Assembly: GCA_900472605.1 (NCBI GenBank)
Contig: UCJD01000042.1
Span: 10,506 to 74,505 of the forward strand
Length of the DNA: 64,000 bases
From: Hyphomicrobiales bacterium
Lineage (GTDB): Bacteria > Pseudomonadota > Alphaproteobacteria > Rhizobiales > Rhizobiaceae
Direction of reading: 5' to 3'
Shown piece by piece: positions 1 through 9,500 of this stretch; positions within the stretch are counted from its first letter, which is position 1, and the number at the start of each line of letters is the position of its first letter. A program made the position numbers and the translations under genes. The notes beneath the pieces were generated by a model. It did no database searches and was not told the origin of the DNA. It saw only the letters and a list, made by a program, of their open reading frames with translations.

Positions 1-54
1 GGGCAGAGGGGGGTGCCGCCACGGAACATCGATCAATAACCACCCTTTTCTTCC

Positions 55-78
55 GAAATAAATCATCTATATTATTTC
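55..78. promoter_or_regulatory. Inverted repeat before the Xre/RES module
   Basis: Arms GAAATAA (55-61) and TTATTTC (72-78) are separated by 10 nt in an AT-rich stretch just before the ribosome binding site (AAGGAAAGGA) of the antitoxin gene. Type II antitoxins usually bind such dyads to repress their own operon, so this is a candidate autoregulatory operator. AT-rich inverted repeats also arise by chance. Confidence 0.35.
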
Positions 79-96
79 CAAGGAAAGGATCACCAC

Positions 97-480
97 ATGC
101 CCACCGTAATCCCGGCATCCAACCCAAACCCATCCGAAGCCGTCGTCATCACCAAGGCCGCCGTCAACGCTGCCGAACGGCTCGGTATCAGCGCCCGCAC
201 GCTGTCATCAGTGCTCGGCCTCTCGGAAGCCACGGTGTCGCGCATGAAGCGGCAGGACTACCTGCTTGAGCGCGGCTCCAAAGCCTTCGAGCTCGCCATC
301 CTGCTCGTGCGCCTGTTCCGCTCGCTCGATGCCATCGTCGGCGGCGACGAGGCAGTTGCCCGCTCATGGCTACGCAACGCCAACACCGCGCTCGGCGCCA
401 CGCCGCTCGAAAAGATCGTCAGCATATCAGGATTGACCGATGTCCTCGCCTATCTGGACGCCCGCCGCGCTATCGTCTGA
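97..480 (+). CDS. Xre/MbcA/ParS-type antitoxin
   Basis: This 127-aa protein is the likely antitoxin of a RES/Xre type II toxin-antitoxin module. The N-terminal half (about residues 20-55) holds a helix-turn-helix with the segment GISARTLSSVLGLSEATVSR. The C-terminal half (about 70-127), with DEAVARSWLRNANTALG and a final LDARRAIV, matches the MbcA/ParS toxin-binding domain (DUF2384). The start has a good purine-rich ribosome binding site 7 nt upstream. Its last 41 bp overlap the start of the toxin gene, so the two are translationally coupled in the usual antitoxin-first order. In this family the antitoxin binds the toxin and represses the operon; that role here is inferred from family and layout. 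Confidence 0.85.
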   Translation: MPTVIPASNPNPSEAVVITKAAVNAAERLGISARTLSSVLGLSEATVSRMKRQDYLLERGSKAFELAILLVRLFRSLDAIVGGDEAVARSWLRNANTALGATPLEKIVSISGLTDVLAYLDARRAIV

Positions 481-1198
481 AGCGCGACCCGTCTCCGGCC
501 GCTTCTGGCGGCTGGTGGAAGCGCAGCATCAGATCTCGACCTTGAAGATCGTCGATACGCTGGAAGAGCAGGCCCTGCTCGAAACGCTGCTGGAAGAAAG
601 CAAACCGGTCCTGCCGCCGGAATGCAGGGGCCTCGATTACCTTCTGGCGACACCCTTCCGCTACGGCGCCGTCTATCCGCACGGCTCGCGCTTTCGCCGG
701 GCAGGGCGCACCCTCGGCGTCTACTACGCATCGGAAGCGGTCGAGACCGCGATATCGGAGATGGCGTTTTACCGGCTGCTGTTCTTCGCCGATTCCCCGG
801 GGACCCCGCTTCCCGCCAACGCCGCCGAATACACCGCCTTTGCTGCGGCCATCGACACGCCGCGGGCGATCGACCTGACCGCGCCGCCGCTCGATCGCGA
901 CCATGCGATATGGAGCGATCCGCAGCACTACGAGTCATGCCAGGCACTGGCCGATGCAGCGCGCGAGGCCGATTGCCAGGCGATCCTCTACGCCTCGGTG
1001 CGCGATCCCCGCCATCGCCGCAACATCGCGCTGCTCACCGCTTCGGCCTTTGCCGCGCGCGACCCCGTCGAGCGCCAGACATGGCGCCTGCGTCTCTCCG
1101 CAACAGGCGTTCAGGCGCTCTGCGAATTTCCGAAAGCCAGGATCGGCTTCACCCGCGCCGATTTCGGGGATGACCCACGCATCGCCGAACGGATTTAG
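440..1198 (+). CDS. RES-domain toxin
   Basis: This 252-aa protein is the probable toxin partner of the preceding antitoxin. RES toxins of this type (MbcT, ParT, Res) deplete NAD+ or ADP-ribosylate targets. The RES signature is visible: an arginine in GSRFRRAG, the stretch GVYYASEAVETAISE with its conserved glutamate, and a serine near the end of the domain (ILYASVRD). The start ATG lies inside the 3' end of the antitoxin gene in another frame, an arrangement common for these pairs. At about 250 aa it is somewhat longer than minimal RES toxins (150-230 aa), with an N-terminal extension. Which NAD-consuming activity it has cannot be told from sequence. Confidence 0.82.
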   Translation: MSSPIWTPAALSSEARPVSGRFWRLVEAQHQISTLKIVDTLEEQALLETLLEESKPVLPPECRGLDYLLATPFRYGAVYPHGSRFRRAGRTLGVYYASEAVETAISEMAFYRLLFFADSPGTPLPANAAEYTAFAAAIDTPRAIDLTAPPLDRDHAIWSDPQHYESCQALADAAREADCQAILYASVRDPRHRRNIALLTASAFAARDPVERQTWRLRLSATGVQALCEFPKARIGFTRADFGDDPRIAERI

Positions 1199-1200
1199 AT

Positions 1201-1647
1201 CTAGGCAAGCGCTACCAAGTCCCGCCGCAACCGCTCGGCATCCCCCTCGGGAAGCGAGGCCTCGAGCGCCGCATGCGTGCTTTCCCAGATCGGCAGCGCC
1301 GCCATCAGCACGGCTTTCCCCTCGGGCGTCAGCCTGAGCAGCCGCCCGCGCTTGTCCCGCGGGTTCGGGAAGACCTCCACCCAGCCGCGCCGCTGCAGCG
1401 GCTTCAGCGCTGCCGTCAGCGTCGTCTGGTCCATGGCAAGCAGCTTGGCGACCGGCCCCATCGGCGGCGGCTCCGGCCGGTTCAGCGACATCATCAGCGA
1501 GAACTGCCCATTGGTCAGCCCCGCCGGCCTCAACGCATCGTCGAAAAGCCGCGCCAAGGCCCGCGCGGCCCGCTGCGCATGCAGGCACAGGCAGGTGTCG
1601 CGCACCAGCAGCGTCGTGGCAAAAGGAATCTCGGCAGCATTTGACAT
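1201..1647 (-). CDS. MarR-family transcriptional regulator
   Basis: This 148-aa protein has the MarR winged-helix layout: N-terminal dimerisation helix (residues 15-45), GQFSLMMSLNRPEPPPMGPVAK leading into the recognition helix MDQTTLTAALKPLQRRG, and the wing with the basic DKRGRLLRLTPEGK. MarR proteins are dimeric regulators that usually bind a palindrome in their own promoter and are released by small phenolic or oxidising ligands. It is transcribed away from the DUF899 gene with a palindrome between the two starts, so it most likely controls both itself and that gene. The effector is unknown. Confidence 0.88.
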   Translation of the reverse strand: MSNAAEIPFATTLLVRDTCLCLHAQRAARALARLFDDALRPAGLTNGQFSLMMSLNRPEPPPMGPVAKLLAMDQTTLTAALKPLQRRGWVEVFPNPRDKRGRLLRLTPEGKAVLMAALPIWESTHAALEASLPEGDAERLRRDLVALA

Positions 1648-1650
1648 GCT

Positions 1651-1678
1651 CTATTTCTATTGATATCAATATATCTAG
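1651..1678. promoter_or_regulatory. Candidate MarR operator
   Basis: The MarR/DUF899 intergenic region contains the perfect 14-bp palindrome TATTGATATCAATA at 1658-1671, extended by an outer CTA/TAG pair (1651-1653 and 1676-1678). It starts 4 bp upstream of the MarR start codon, and MarR proteins bind dyads of this size. Occupancy would repress MarR transcription and could also control the divergent gene. Confidence 0.6.
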
Positions 1679-1731
1679 TCAAGAAGAACGAGAATGGACC
1701 GTTTCGGTCGCGCCGGAGGAGGGCGCACACG

Positions 1732-2460
1732 ATGCAGAACCAAGTCGTTTCCCGCGAAGAATGGCTCGAAGCCCGCCGCGCGCTGCTTCTCAAGGAAAAG
1801 GAAGCAACGCATCTGAGGGATAGGCTCAATGCCGAGCGCATGGCGCTCCCCTGGGTCAAGGTCGAGAAGGACTATGCCTTCGACACGCCCGATGGCAAAA
1901 GATCGCTCGGCGAGCTCTTCGATGGCCGCAGCCAGTTGATTATCTACCATTTCATGCTCGGTCCCGATTGGGAGGCCGGCTGCCCCGGTTGCTCATTCCT
2001 GTCCGACCATGTCGATGGGGCGCTGCCGCATCTGAACAACCACGATGTCACCTGGGTCGCCGTTTCGCGTGCGCCCGTTGCCAAGATCGAGGCCTACAAG
2101 AACAGAATGGGCTGGAAATTCCCCTGGGTATCCTCGGCATCGAGCGACTTCAATTTCGACTATCACGTGTCGTTCAGCCCGGACGATCTCGGCAAGGACA
2201 AGGTATTCTACAACTTTACTTCGATCCCGCCGGAAGATGCCAATGACGAACTGCCGGGCTTGAGCGCCTTCTACAGGAACGAAAAAGGCGAGATCTTTCA
2301 CACCTATTCCAGCTATGCCCGCGGCCCGGAAGAGCTGATCGGCACGCTGATGATCCTCGACCGCGCGCCGAAGGGCCGCAACGAGGATTCGACGATGAAC
2401 TTCGTCAAGCGCCACGACGAGTACGCTGAGACGCCGAAAGCGTCATCCTGCTGCCACTGA
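1732..2460 (+). CDS. DUF899 thioredoxin-like family protein
   Basis: This 242-aa protein belongs to the DUF899 family, whose members have a thioredoxin-like fold and unknown substrate. Typical elements are the N-terminal REEWLEARRALLLKEKEATH, then VEKDYAFD and LFDGRSQLIIYHFM, and a GCPGCSFLSD motif (about residue 85) that corresponds to the thioredoxin active-site position. The start is set at 1732 because GGAGGAGGG lies 8-16 nt upstream; an in-frame extension to 1660 would run through the intergenic operator. It is divergent from the MarR gene and followed at 56 bp by a VOC protein, so it may respond to the same signal. Cytosolic; function unknown. Confidence 0.85.
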   Translation: MQNQVVSREEWLEARRALLLKEKEATHLRDRLNAERMALPWVKVEKDYAFDTPDGKRSLGELFDGRSQLIIYHFMLGPDWEAGCPGCSFLSDHVDGALPHLNNHDVTWVAVSRAPVAKIEAYKNRMGWKFPWVSSASSDFNFDYHVSFSPDDLGKDKVFYNFTSIPPEDANDELPGLSAFYRNEKGEIFHTYSSYARGPEELIGTLMILDRAPKGRNEDSTMNFVKRHDEYAETPKASSCCH

Positions 2461-2516
2461 CGGCTGGGATCATCGCTGACCGGAGACGGAACAACAAACG
2501 TGAAAGGGAGATCACG

Positions 2517-3296
2517 ATGTCCGATACCCACGGCAAGTTCATCTGGTGCGAGTTGATGACGCCTGATACCAGGGGCGCCAAGGATTTCTACAGCAAGGTG
2601 GTCGGCTGGACGACCAGCGAAATGACCGTTCCAAGTCAGCCGCCCTATACCATCTTCGAGGCAGATGGCGTCGGCCGGGCCGGCATGATGGTCTTTCCCG
2701 CCGAACTCGAAGGCACCGGCATCCCGCCGAACTGGACCGGCTATGTCGCGGTCGACGATGTCGATAAGAGCGCCAGGGATTTCGCGGCCAACGGCGGCTC
2801 CGTCCGCCGCCCGCCGGAGGATATTCCCGAGATCGGCCGCTTCGCCGTGGTCGCCGACCCGCATGGCGCGGTGATCTGCATCATGACGCCGGCGCCCATG
2901 GACAACCCGCCGCCCGAGGCGGCGATGGCGGCGCCCGGCACGCTCGGCTGGAGCGAACTCTATGCCGGTGACGGCGGTGAGGCCTTCACATTCTACGAGA
3001 AGCTCTTCGGCTGGACCAAGGACCACGATTTCGACATGGGCCCGATGGGTGTCTACCGCATCTTCGCCGAACACGGCACGCCCGTCGGCGGCATGATGAC
3101 GAAGCCGGAGAATGTGCCGATGCCGGCTTGGGCCTATTACTTTAACGTATCAGCCATCGATTCCGCCGTCGAGCGGGTCAAGGCCGGTGGCGGCCAGGTC
3201 GTCAACGGCCCGATGGAAGTGCCGGGCGGCAGCTGGGTGGTGCAGGCGATCGACCCGCAGGGCGCTTTCTTCTGCTTGGTCGCGCCGACGCGCTAA
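2517..3296 (+). CDS. Two-domain VOC (glyoxalase/bleomycin-resistance fold) protein
   Basis: This 259-aa protein has two tandem VOC domains, residues about 6-125 (FIWCELMTPDTRGAKDFYSKVVGW) and 140-258 (LGWSELYAGDGGEAFTFYEKLFGW). The paired arrangement resembles the CFP-30/27-kDa antigen and hydroxylase-like VOC proteins. VOC domains bind a metal through paired His/Glu residues and act in isomerisation, dioxygenation or ligand binding, but the substrate cannot be read from sequence. It follows the DUF899 gene on the same strand and is closed by a strong terminator, so the two probably form one transcript. Confidence 0.85.
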   Translation: MSDTHGKFIWCELMTPDTRGAKDFYSKVVGWTTSEMTVPSQPPYTIFEADGVGRAGMMVFPAELEGTGIPPNWTGYVAVDDVDKSARDFAANGGSVRRPPEDIPEIGRFAVVADPHGAVICIMTPAPMDNPPPEAAMAAPGTLGWSELYAGDGGEAFTFYEKLFGWTKDHDFDMGPMGVYRIFAEHGTPVGGMMTKPENVPMPAWAYYFNVSAIDSAVERVKAGGGQVVNGPMEVPGGSWVVQAIDPQGAFFCLVAPTR

Positions 3297-3338
3297 CACC
3301 TGCAAACGGGCTCTCCGGAGCCTTCGGCACGCTCGAAT

Positions 3339-3362
3339 CGGCCCCGGAAACGGGGCCGTTTT
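3339..3362 (+). terminator. Rho-independent terminator
   Basis: An 8-bp GC stem (CGGCCCCG/CGGGGCCG) closed by a GAAA tetraloop is followed by TTTT. It lies 42 bp after the VOC stop codon and isolates that transcript from the adhesin promoter region. Confidence 0.85.
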
Positions 3363-3551
3363 CCTGTGGTAAATAAACCTCTATCATTCTATTTTTATTA
3401 GAATTTTACCGACTAAGCGCTTTTGCGGTTAACCGTTCCTAAACATTTCTGGGTGGATGCATAACCGGCTATATCGGCGCCTATAGGGCAGTATTGCTTT
3501 TGTATCTTCGGCGGAATTATTTGGCCCCAGTTTCTCATTGGGGTATTTTGT
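3363..3551 (+). promoter_or_regulatory. AT-rich promoter/leader region of the giant adhesin
   Basis: This 189-bp stretch carries no gene and is clearly more AT-rich than its surroundings. It contains the palindrome CGGTTAACCG (3426-3435) and, directly before the start codon, a 5-bp CCCCA/TGGGG hairpin (3525-3529 with 3539-3543). The GGGG in its 3' arm is the only plausible ribosome binding site, 8 nt before the ATG, so the hairpin could mask it. Promoter boxes cannot be assigned with confidence. Confidence 0.4.
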
Positions 3552-6500
3552 ATGTCTATCGAAGATTCTCGCATCTCTGCCGTTGAAAATGAAAACGCAT
3601 CGCATGACTTGATCTCCGATATTCAACAGGATGCACGCCTGCAGACTTCCGCCCGCGAAGGCGTAGAGGTTGCGCAGGCCGAAAGCACTCAGCCGAGCGA
3701 TCAGCAGGGCGCCCAGTCGACTGAAACGACCGGCCGCTTGCCCGCAGCTCAAGAGGCAGCCGTCGCAGCACCCGCCGGCCAGGTTGTTCCGGATCAGAAC
3801 AACATCGCCCACCTGCCGGCCGGCACCGCGATCGACGATATCCACGTCCGCGGCAACGACCTCGTCCTCGTCCAGGCCGATGGTACCGAGATCGTCATCG
3901 TCAACGGCGCGCTCCACGTCCCAACCTTCCTGCTCGGCGAAGTCGAGCTGCCGCAGCAGGCCGTGATCGCCGCTCTCGAGCAGAGCAACATCAACGTCGC
4001 CGCCGGCCCCGACGGTTCCTATTCCGCCAGCTCCTCGCCCTCGAGCTCCGGCGCCAACTTCCAGGACACGATCGCCGGCAACGCCGGTGACCCGACGCAG
4101 CTTGCCTCGCTGCTGGCAGACACACAGCAGGCCGATGCGTCGCCGAACCGCACACCGGATCAATCCAACGACGTTCCCTTCATCACGGCGTCAACGCTTC
4201 TGACGGTCACCGAAGTCAGCGACGGCAACGGCGGCTTCTCAACCCAGGTCGTCAACGGCCAGTTCGGCTTCGTTCCCGGCAATGATTTTGGCACGATCAC
4301 CTCGATCGGTCTGTCCGATTCTCTCGACATGCAGGAAGGCACACAGATCGGCACGCATGTCGATCTGACCTCCAACGGCCAAGCCGTTACTGTAAGTGTT
4401 AACGGCCTGACGATCACCGGCTCGGTCGACGGCCAGCCTGTCTTTACGCTCACTGTCACCAACATCCAGAGCGGCGCCTACACCTTCACCCAGTTCGGCC
4501 CGCTCGATCATCCAGACAAGGGCGAATCCGGCGCCGACGACGTGCTGCGTCTGCAGTTCAGCTACACGGTGACCGACAAGAATGGCGACCGGGTGACCGG
4601 CATCGGCTCGATCGATATCCGCGATGACGCACCGGTCATCGACCTCAAGGGTGCGAGCGACGATGTCACCGTCAGCGAAGTCAGCCTGCGCGGTAACGAA
4701 GGCTCCGTCGCCGGGAGCATTTCTCTCGGCGTGCAGTGGGGTGCCGACAACGGCAGCGGCCGCGATCTGACATTCGACAAGCAGAGCGCGCCTGAGGGTC
4801 TGAAGTCGCACGGCCAGGACATTCTCTATAAAATCTCCGCCGATGGTCACACGCTGACCGGCTACACCGAAACGGTCGTCGGCGAAGGCGAAGGTGCAAC
4901 CGTCAAGACCACCGACGTTTTCGTGGTGACGCTGGATCCGACCGCCGCGAACGGTGCGTACACCTTCAAGCTCCTGACCAGCATCGATCATCCCGAGATC
5001 ACGGATTCGTCGGGCGGCAACGGTAGCGAAGGCGGCGAGGGCGGCGGAATCATCTTGCTCAGGGCTGCCGAATCGTCTGTCGATCATATCGACCTGAAAT
5101 TCGCCGTGACGGCCAAGGACGCCGATGGCGACACCGTTCGCACCGACTTCACCGTCACCATCAACGACGACGTTCCACACGCCAACACCGTTATCAACAG
5201 CACGGTCATGCAGGACGACCTGCAGACCGTTTTCCCCGGCAACAGCGACGTCGGCGTGACCAGCGTCAGCGGTGGTGCAGGTGCCTTGTTCACGACAGGC
5301 GCCGACGGCTTCAAGAGCATCGAGCTCGGCGGCGAGCAGATGAGCTTCTCGGCCATCTACAAGGATGAGAAGGGCTTCGCGAGCCAGGAAAGCGTCACCT
5401 GGGGCGAGGGTATCGTCGAGGGTGGCGTTACCACCTTCACGGCGACCGGCGACACCAGCCACCAGACCGTCGCGACCTTTGTCGTTCACGCGGATGGCTC
5501 TTATGAATTCACCGTCAGCGCGCCGATCGTACACACCGGCAGCGGCCAGGACGATTTCGGCCTGACGGTCAATTTCACGGTCACCGACGGCGATGGCGAC
5601 ACCGCGCATGGCTGGCTCGACGTCACGATCAACGACGACGCCCCCACGGCCAATGTTGTCAGCGTCGAAACCAAGCTCGACGACGAGGCGCAGACGCTGT
5701 TCCCCGGCAATCCTGACGGCACCGGCGACGTTGCTGACGTCAAGTCGATTTCCGGCGAAGCCGGCGCGTTGTTCAAGGCCGGCGCCGATGGTGTCCAGGC
5801 CGTATCGTTCACGGCACCGACGGGCATCCAGGCCATCCATGAGGTCAACGGCCACGGCGTCGCCGAAAGCCTTGTCTACGCGACCACGACAGACAGCAGT
5901 GGCGGCACCATCCTGACCGCGACCGGCAAGGACAGCGGCGACGTCGTCTTCACGCTGACTGTCAAGGCTGACGGCAGCTACACCTTCGACCTGTCCGCCC
6001 CCCTGGTGCATGGCACCACTGGCGCGACCGAGGACAACCTGCCGGTCACCATCGGTTTCCAGGTGAAGGACGGTGACAGCGATATCGCCACCGGTTCGCT
6101 GACCATCAACGTCAACGACGACGTGCCGGTCACCACCGGGACGGTTGTTGCCGTGAAGGTCGACGAGGGCGACATCTCCAATCTCTTGTCGCATGGCAAC
6201 AGCGCGAACGATGGCACCAAGGACGGCTCATCCTCCGACTTCTCCCTGCTCGGTTTCGGCGATGCCGCCACCGTTTCCGGCTCGGTCGCCGCAACGGTCG
6301 CCTTCGGTGCCGACGGTTCCGCCGCCAAGGGTGCGTTCTCCCTCACATCGGATGCCGCCGCCACGCTGGCATCCCTCGGTCTCTCCTCCAAGGGCGGCGA
6401 GCTCTCCTATGCGGTGATCGGCAACACGATCATCGGCTACGTCAACAATATCGGGCGCGGTTACGACCCGCTGTTCGACCGTCCGGTCCTGTCCTTCACG

Positions 6501-9500
6501 CTGAACAGCGACGGAAGCTTCAAGTACCAGCAGTACGACCAGCTCGACCACGCCGCCGGCAATGGCGCCAACACCGACCTCAAGGCCGGCTCCGGCACCG
6601 TCTCCGGCATCGACTTCGGCTCGGTCATCAAGGCGACCGACGGCGACGGCGATAGCATCGTCATCGGCGGCAAGCTCGTCGTCACCGTCAAGGATGACAT
6701 TCCGACAGTCTCGATCTCGCTGACCGGCCGCACCGTTATCCACGATGAGACCGCGGGCCGCGACACGGGCTCCAACGACAGCACCGCCAATGCCGCCAGC
6801 CGGGCATTCGACAATCTGGAGGGCAAGGAGAGTCTTCACGCGATCGGCTACGCCCGCAACGGCAACGCCATCGTCAACTATGGCTCCAGCGTCGGCGCCG
6901 ACGAGCCGAGCAAGGTTTCGCTGACGCTGCACGTCACGGAAGCAGCGTCCGGCCTGAAGACCACCAGTAACGAAGCCATCACGCTGCACGAGGAGAGCGG
7001 CCTCGTCGTCGGCCGCGACGCCCACGGCAACGCCGTCTTCGCCATCAGCATCGACAGCGAAGGCCGCGTCAGCATCGCCCAATACCAGGCGATCCAGCAT
7101 CCGAACGGCAGCGACGCCAACGATCTGGTCAGCCTCGCCGGTAAGATCGCAGCCGTCGTCACCGCTACCGATTACGACGGCGATACCGCCACCAAGTCGA
7201 TCGATATCGGTAGCCAGATCCAGTTCCGCGACGACGCGCCTGTCGTTACCAACGCTTCGGTCACGGTTGCCGCCGACGAAGGCGATATCCTGAACGTCCT
7301 GTCGCAGGGCAACAGCCCGAATTTCGGCTCGGGCAACGGATCGACCTCCCAGCCGGCGCTGCTCGGCCTTGGCCTTGCCGCGACCGTTTCCGGCTCGATC
7401 GCATCGACCGTTAGCTTCGGCGCCGATGGTGCCGCTGCCGGCGGCGGCTTCTCGTTCACCGCCAACGCTACCAGCACCCTGGCGGCTCTCGGAATCTCCT
7501 CCAAGGGAAGCCAGCTCTCCTACGCCGTGGTCGGCAACATGATCATCGGCTACGTCGATGTTCTCGGTCATGGCTACAACCCGCTCTTTGACCGCCCGGT
7601 CCTGTCGCTGACGCTGAACGGCAACGGCGGCTTCACCTACCAGCAGTACGACCAGCTCGACCACGTCGCCGGCAACGGCGCCAACACCGACCTGAAGACC
7701 GCCTCCGGCTCGCTCGCCGGCATCGACTTCGGCTCGATCATCAAGGCGACGGACGGCGACGGCGATAGCGTCACGCTGACAGGCAAGCTGATCGTCAAGG
7801 TCACCGACGACGTCCCCACGGTCTCGATCTCCCTCACCGGCCAGATCGTCACCCACGACGAGAGCGTCGGCATTGACAACCAGATCGGCAACAAGAGCGA
7901 CGACACGACCTCGCGCGACGTGACGTCGATCTTCAGGGCGTTTGAGAATTCCGCACACGTAACGGCGCTCGGCTACGCCCGCGACAACGACGCGATCGTC
8001 AAATACAGCTCCAGCGTCGGCACCGACGAACCAAACAAGGTCTCGCTGACCTTGAGCGTCACCAACGACAACTCCGGCCTGTTCACGGCGGCCGGCAAGG
8101 CGATCACCCTGTCGATGAGCGGCAACCTCGTCGTCGGCAAGGACAGCGACGGCAAGGTCGTCTTCGCCATCAGCATCGACAGCGACGGTCGGGTCAGCAT
8201 TGCCCAGTACCAGGCCATCCAGCATCCCGATGGCAAGAACGCCAACGATCTGGTCGACCTGACGGGCAAGATCGCAGCCGTTGTCACCGCCACCGATTAT
8301 GATGGCGACACCGCCACCAAGTCGGTCGACATCGGCGGCAAGATCCAGTTCCGCGACGACGCGCCTGTCCTGAACAAGGTCAGCGGCGTCAGCCTCAGCG
8401 AGGACGATCTGGCCAACGGCTCTTCGCCCGCCAACACCACGCCTCTCTCCGTCAAGGGTGACCTCGACATTTCGCTCGGCGTCGATGGCGGCAAGGTCGC
8501 TCTCGCGGCCGATGGCGCGAAGTGGGATGGTGCAAGCAAGACCCTGACGGCTGGCGACGGCTCCTGGAAGATCGTGCTCGGCAACGACGGCAAGTACACC
8601 TTCACGCTGCTGCACAACACCACACACACGGTATCAGGCGCCGACGATCTGAAGGTCGCCGTCACGTATACGGCCACCGACAATGACGGCGATTCCATCA
8701 CCGGCAACTTCAACGTCACCATCAAGGACGATGTGCCGACGGCAAGCTATTCCGGCCGTATCACGGTCCAGGAAACCGCCAATACCGACGGCTCCTTCCA
8801 CGAGACCTCGGCTACCGGCGTCATGAAGTTCGTCGCCGGTGCCGACGGCGCCAAGGTCACCGCGATCTCCTACGAGCTCGGCACCGACGCCGCTCCGAAG
8901 GTCGCCGACGAGGACGCCACACCATACAAGGCGGTCGCGATGACCTCGGGCGGCCAGGCCGTTCACATCGTCGAATCCACCGACCATTTGACCCTGACCG
9001 GCGTTCGCGCCGACGGCCTGACCGTCTTCGTGGTCGAGGTCACCAACGCCGCGACTGGTGCATACAAGTTCACCCAGTCGCTGCCGCTTGACCAGCCGGA
9101 CAAGAACGAGACCGGCGCCAATGACGGCGTGCTGCTTAAGATTGGCTTCACCGTCACCGATGGCGACGGCGATACCGCAAGCGGTAGCCTTCAGATCGCC
9201 GTCAACGACGACGGCCCGAAGGCTCACTTCTCCAACACCGTGACCGTGACCGAAGTCGGCACCGACGACGGCCACTTCATCAAGCAGAGCGTCGACGGCA
9301 AGCTGCTCTTCGACGGCGGCGCCGACGGCGCGCAGGTAACCAGCATCGTCTATCGCTTCGGCAACACAATCATGGAGATGCCGGAAGCCGAGGGCGAGAA
9401 GATCCGCTGGCCGGCCCTGACCTCGAACGGCCAGGCGATCACGGTCACCACCTCCACCGATGGCCTGACGGTCACCGGCAAGGTCGGCAATGTCGAGATC

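Noticed and set aside
6115..8365. Repeated DNA considered as a CRISPR-like or mobile repeat
   Set aside because: The repeats are in frame, of domain length and encode the adhesin modules; no spacer/repeat structure exists.
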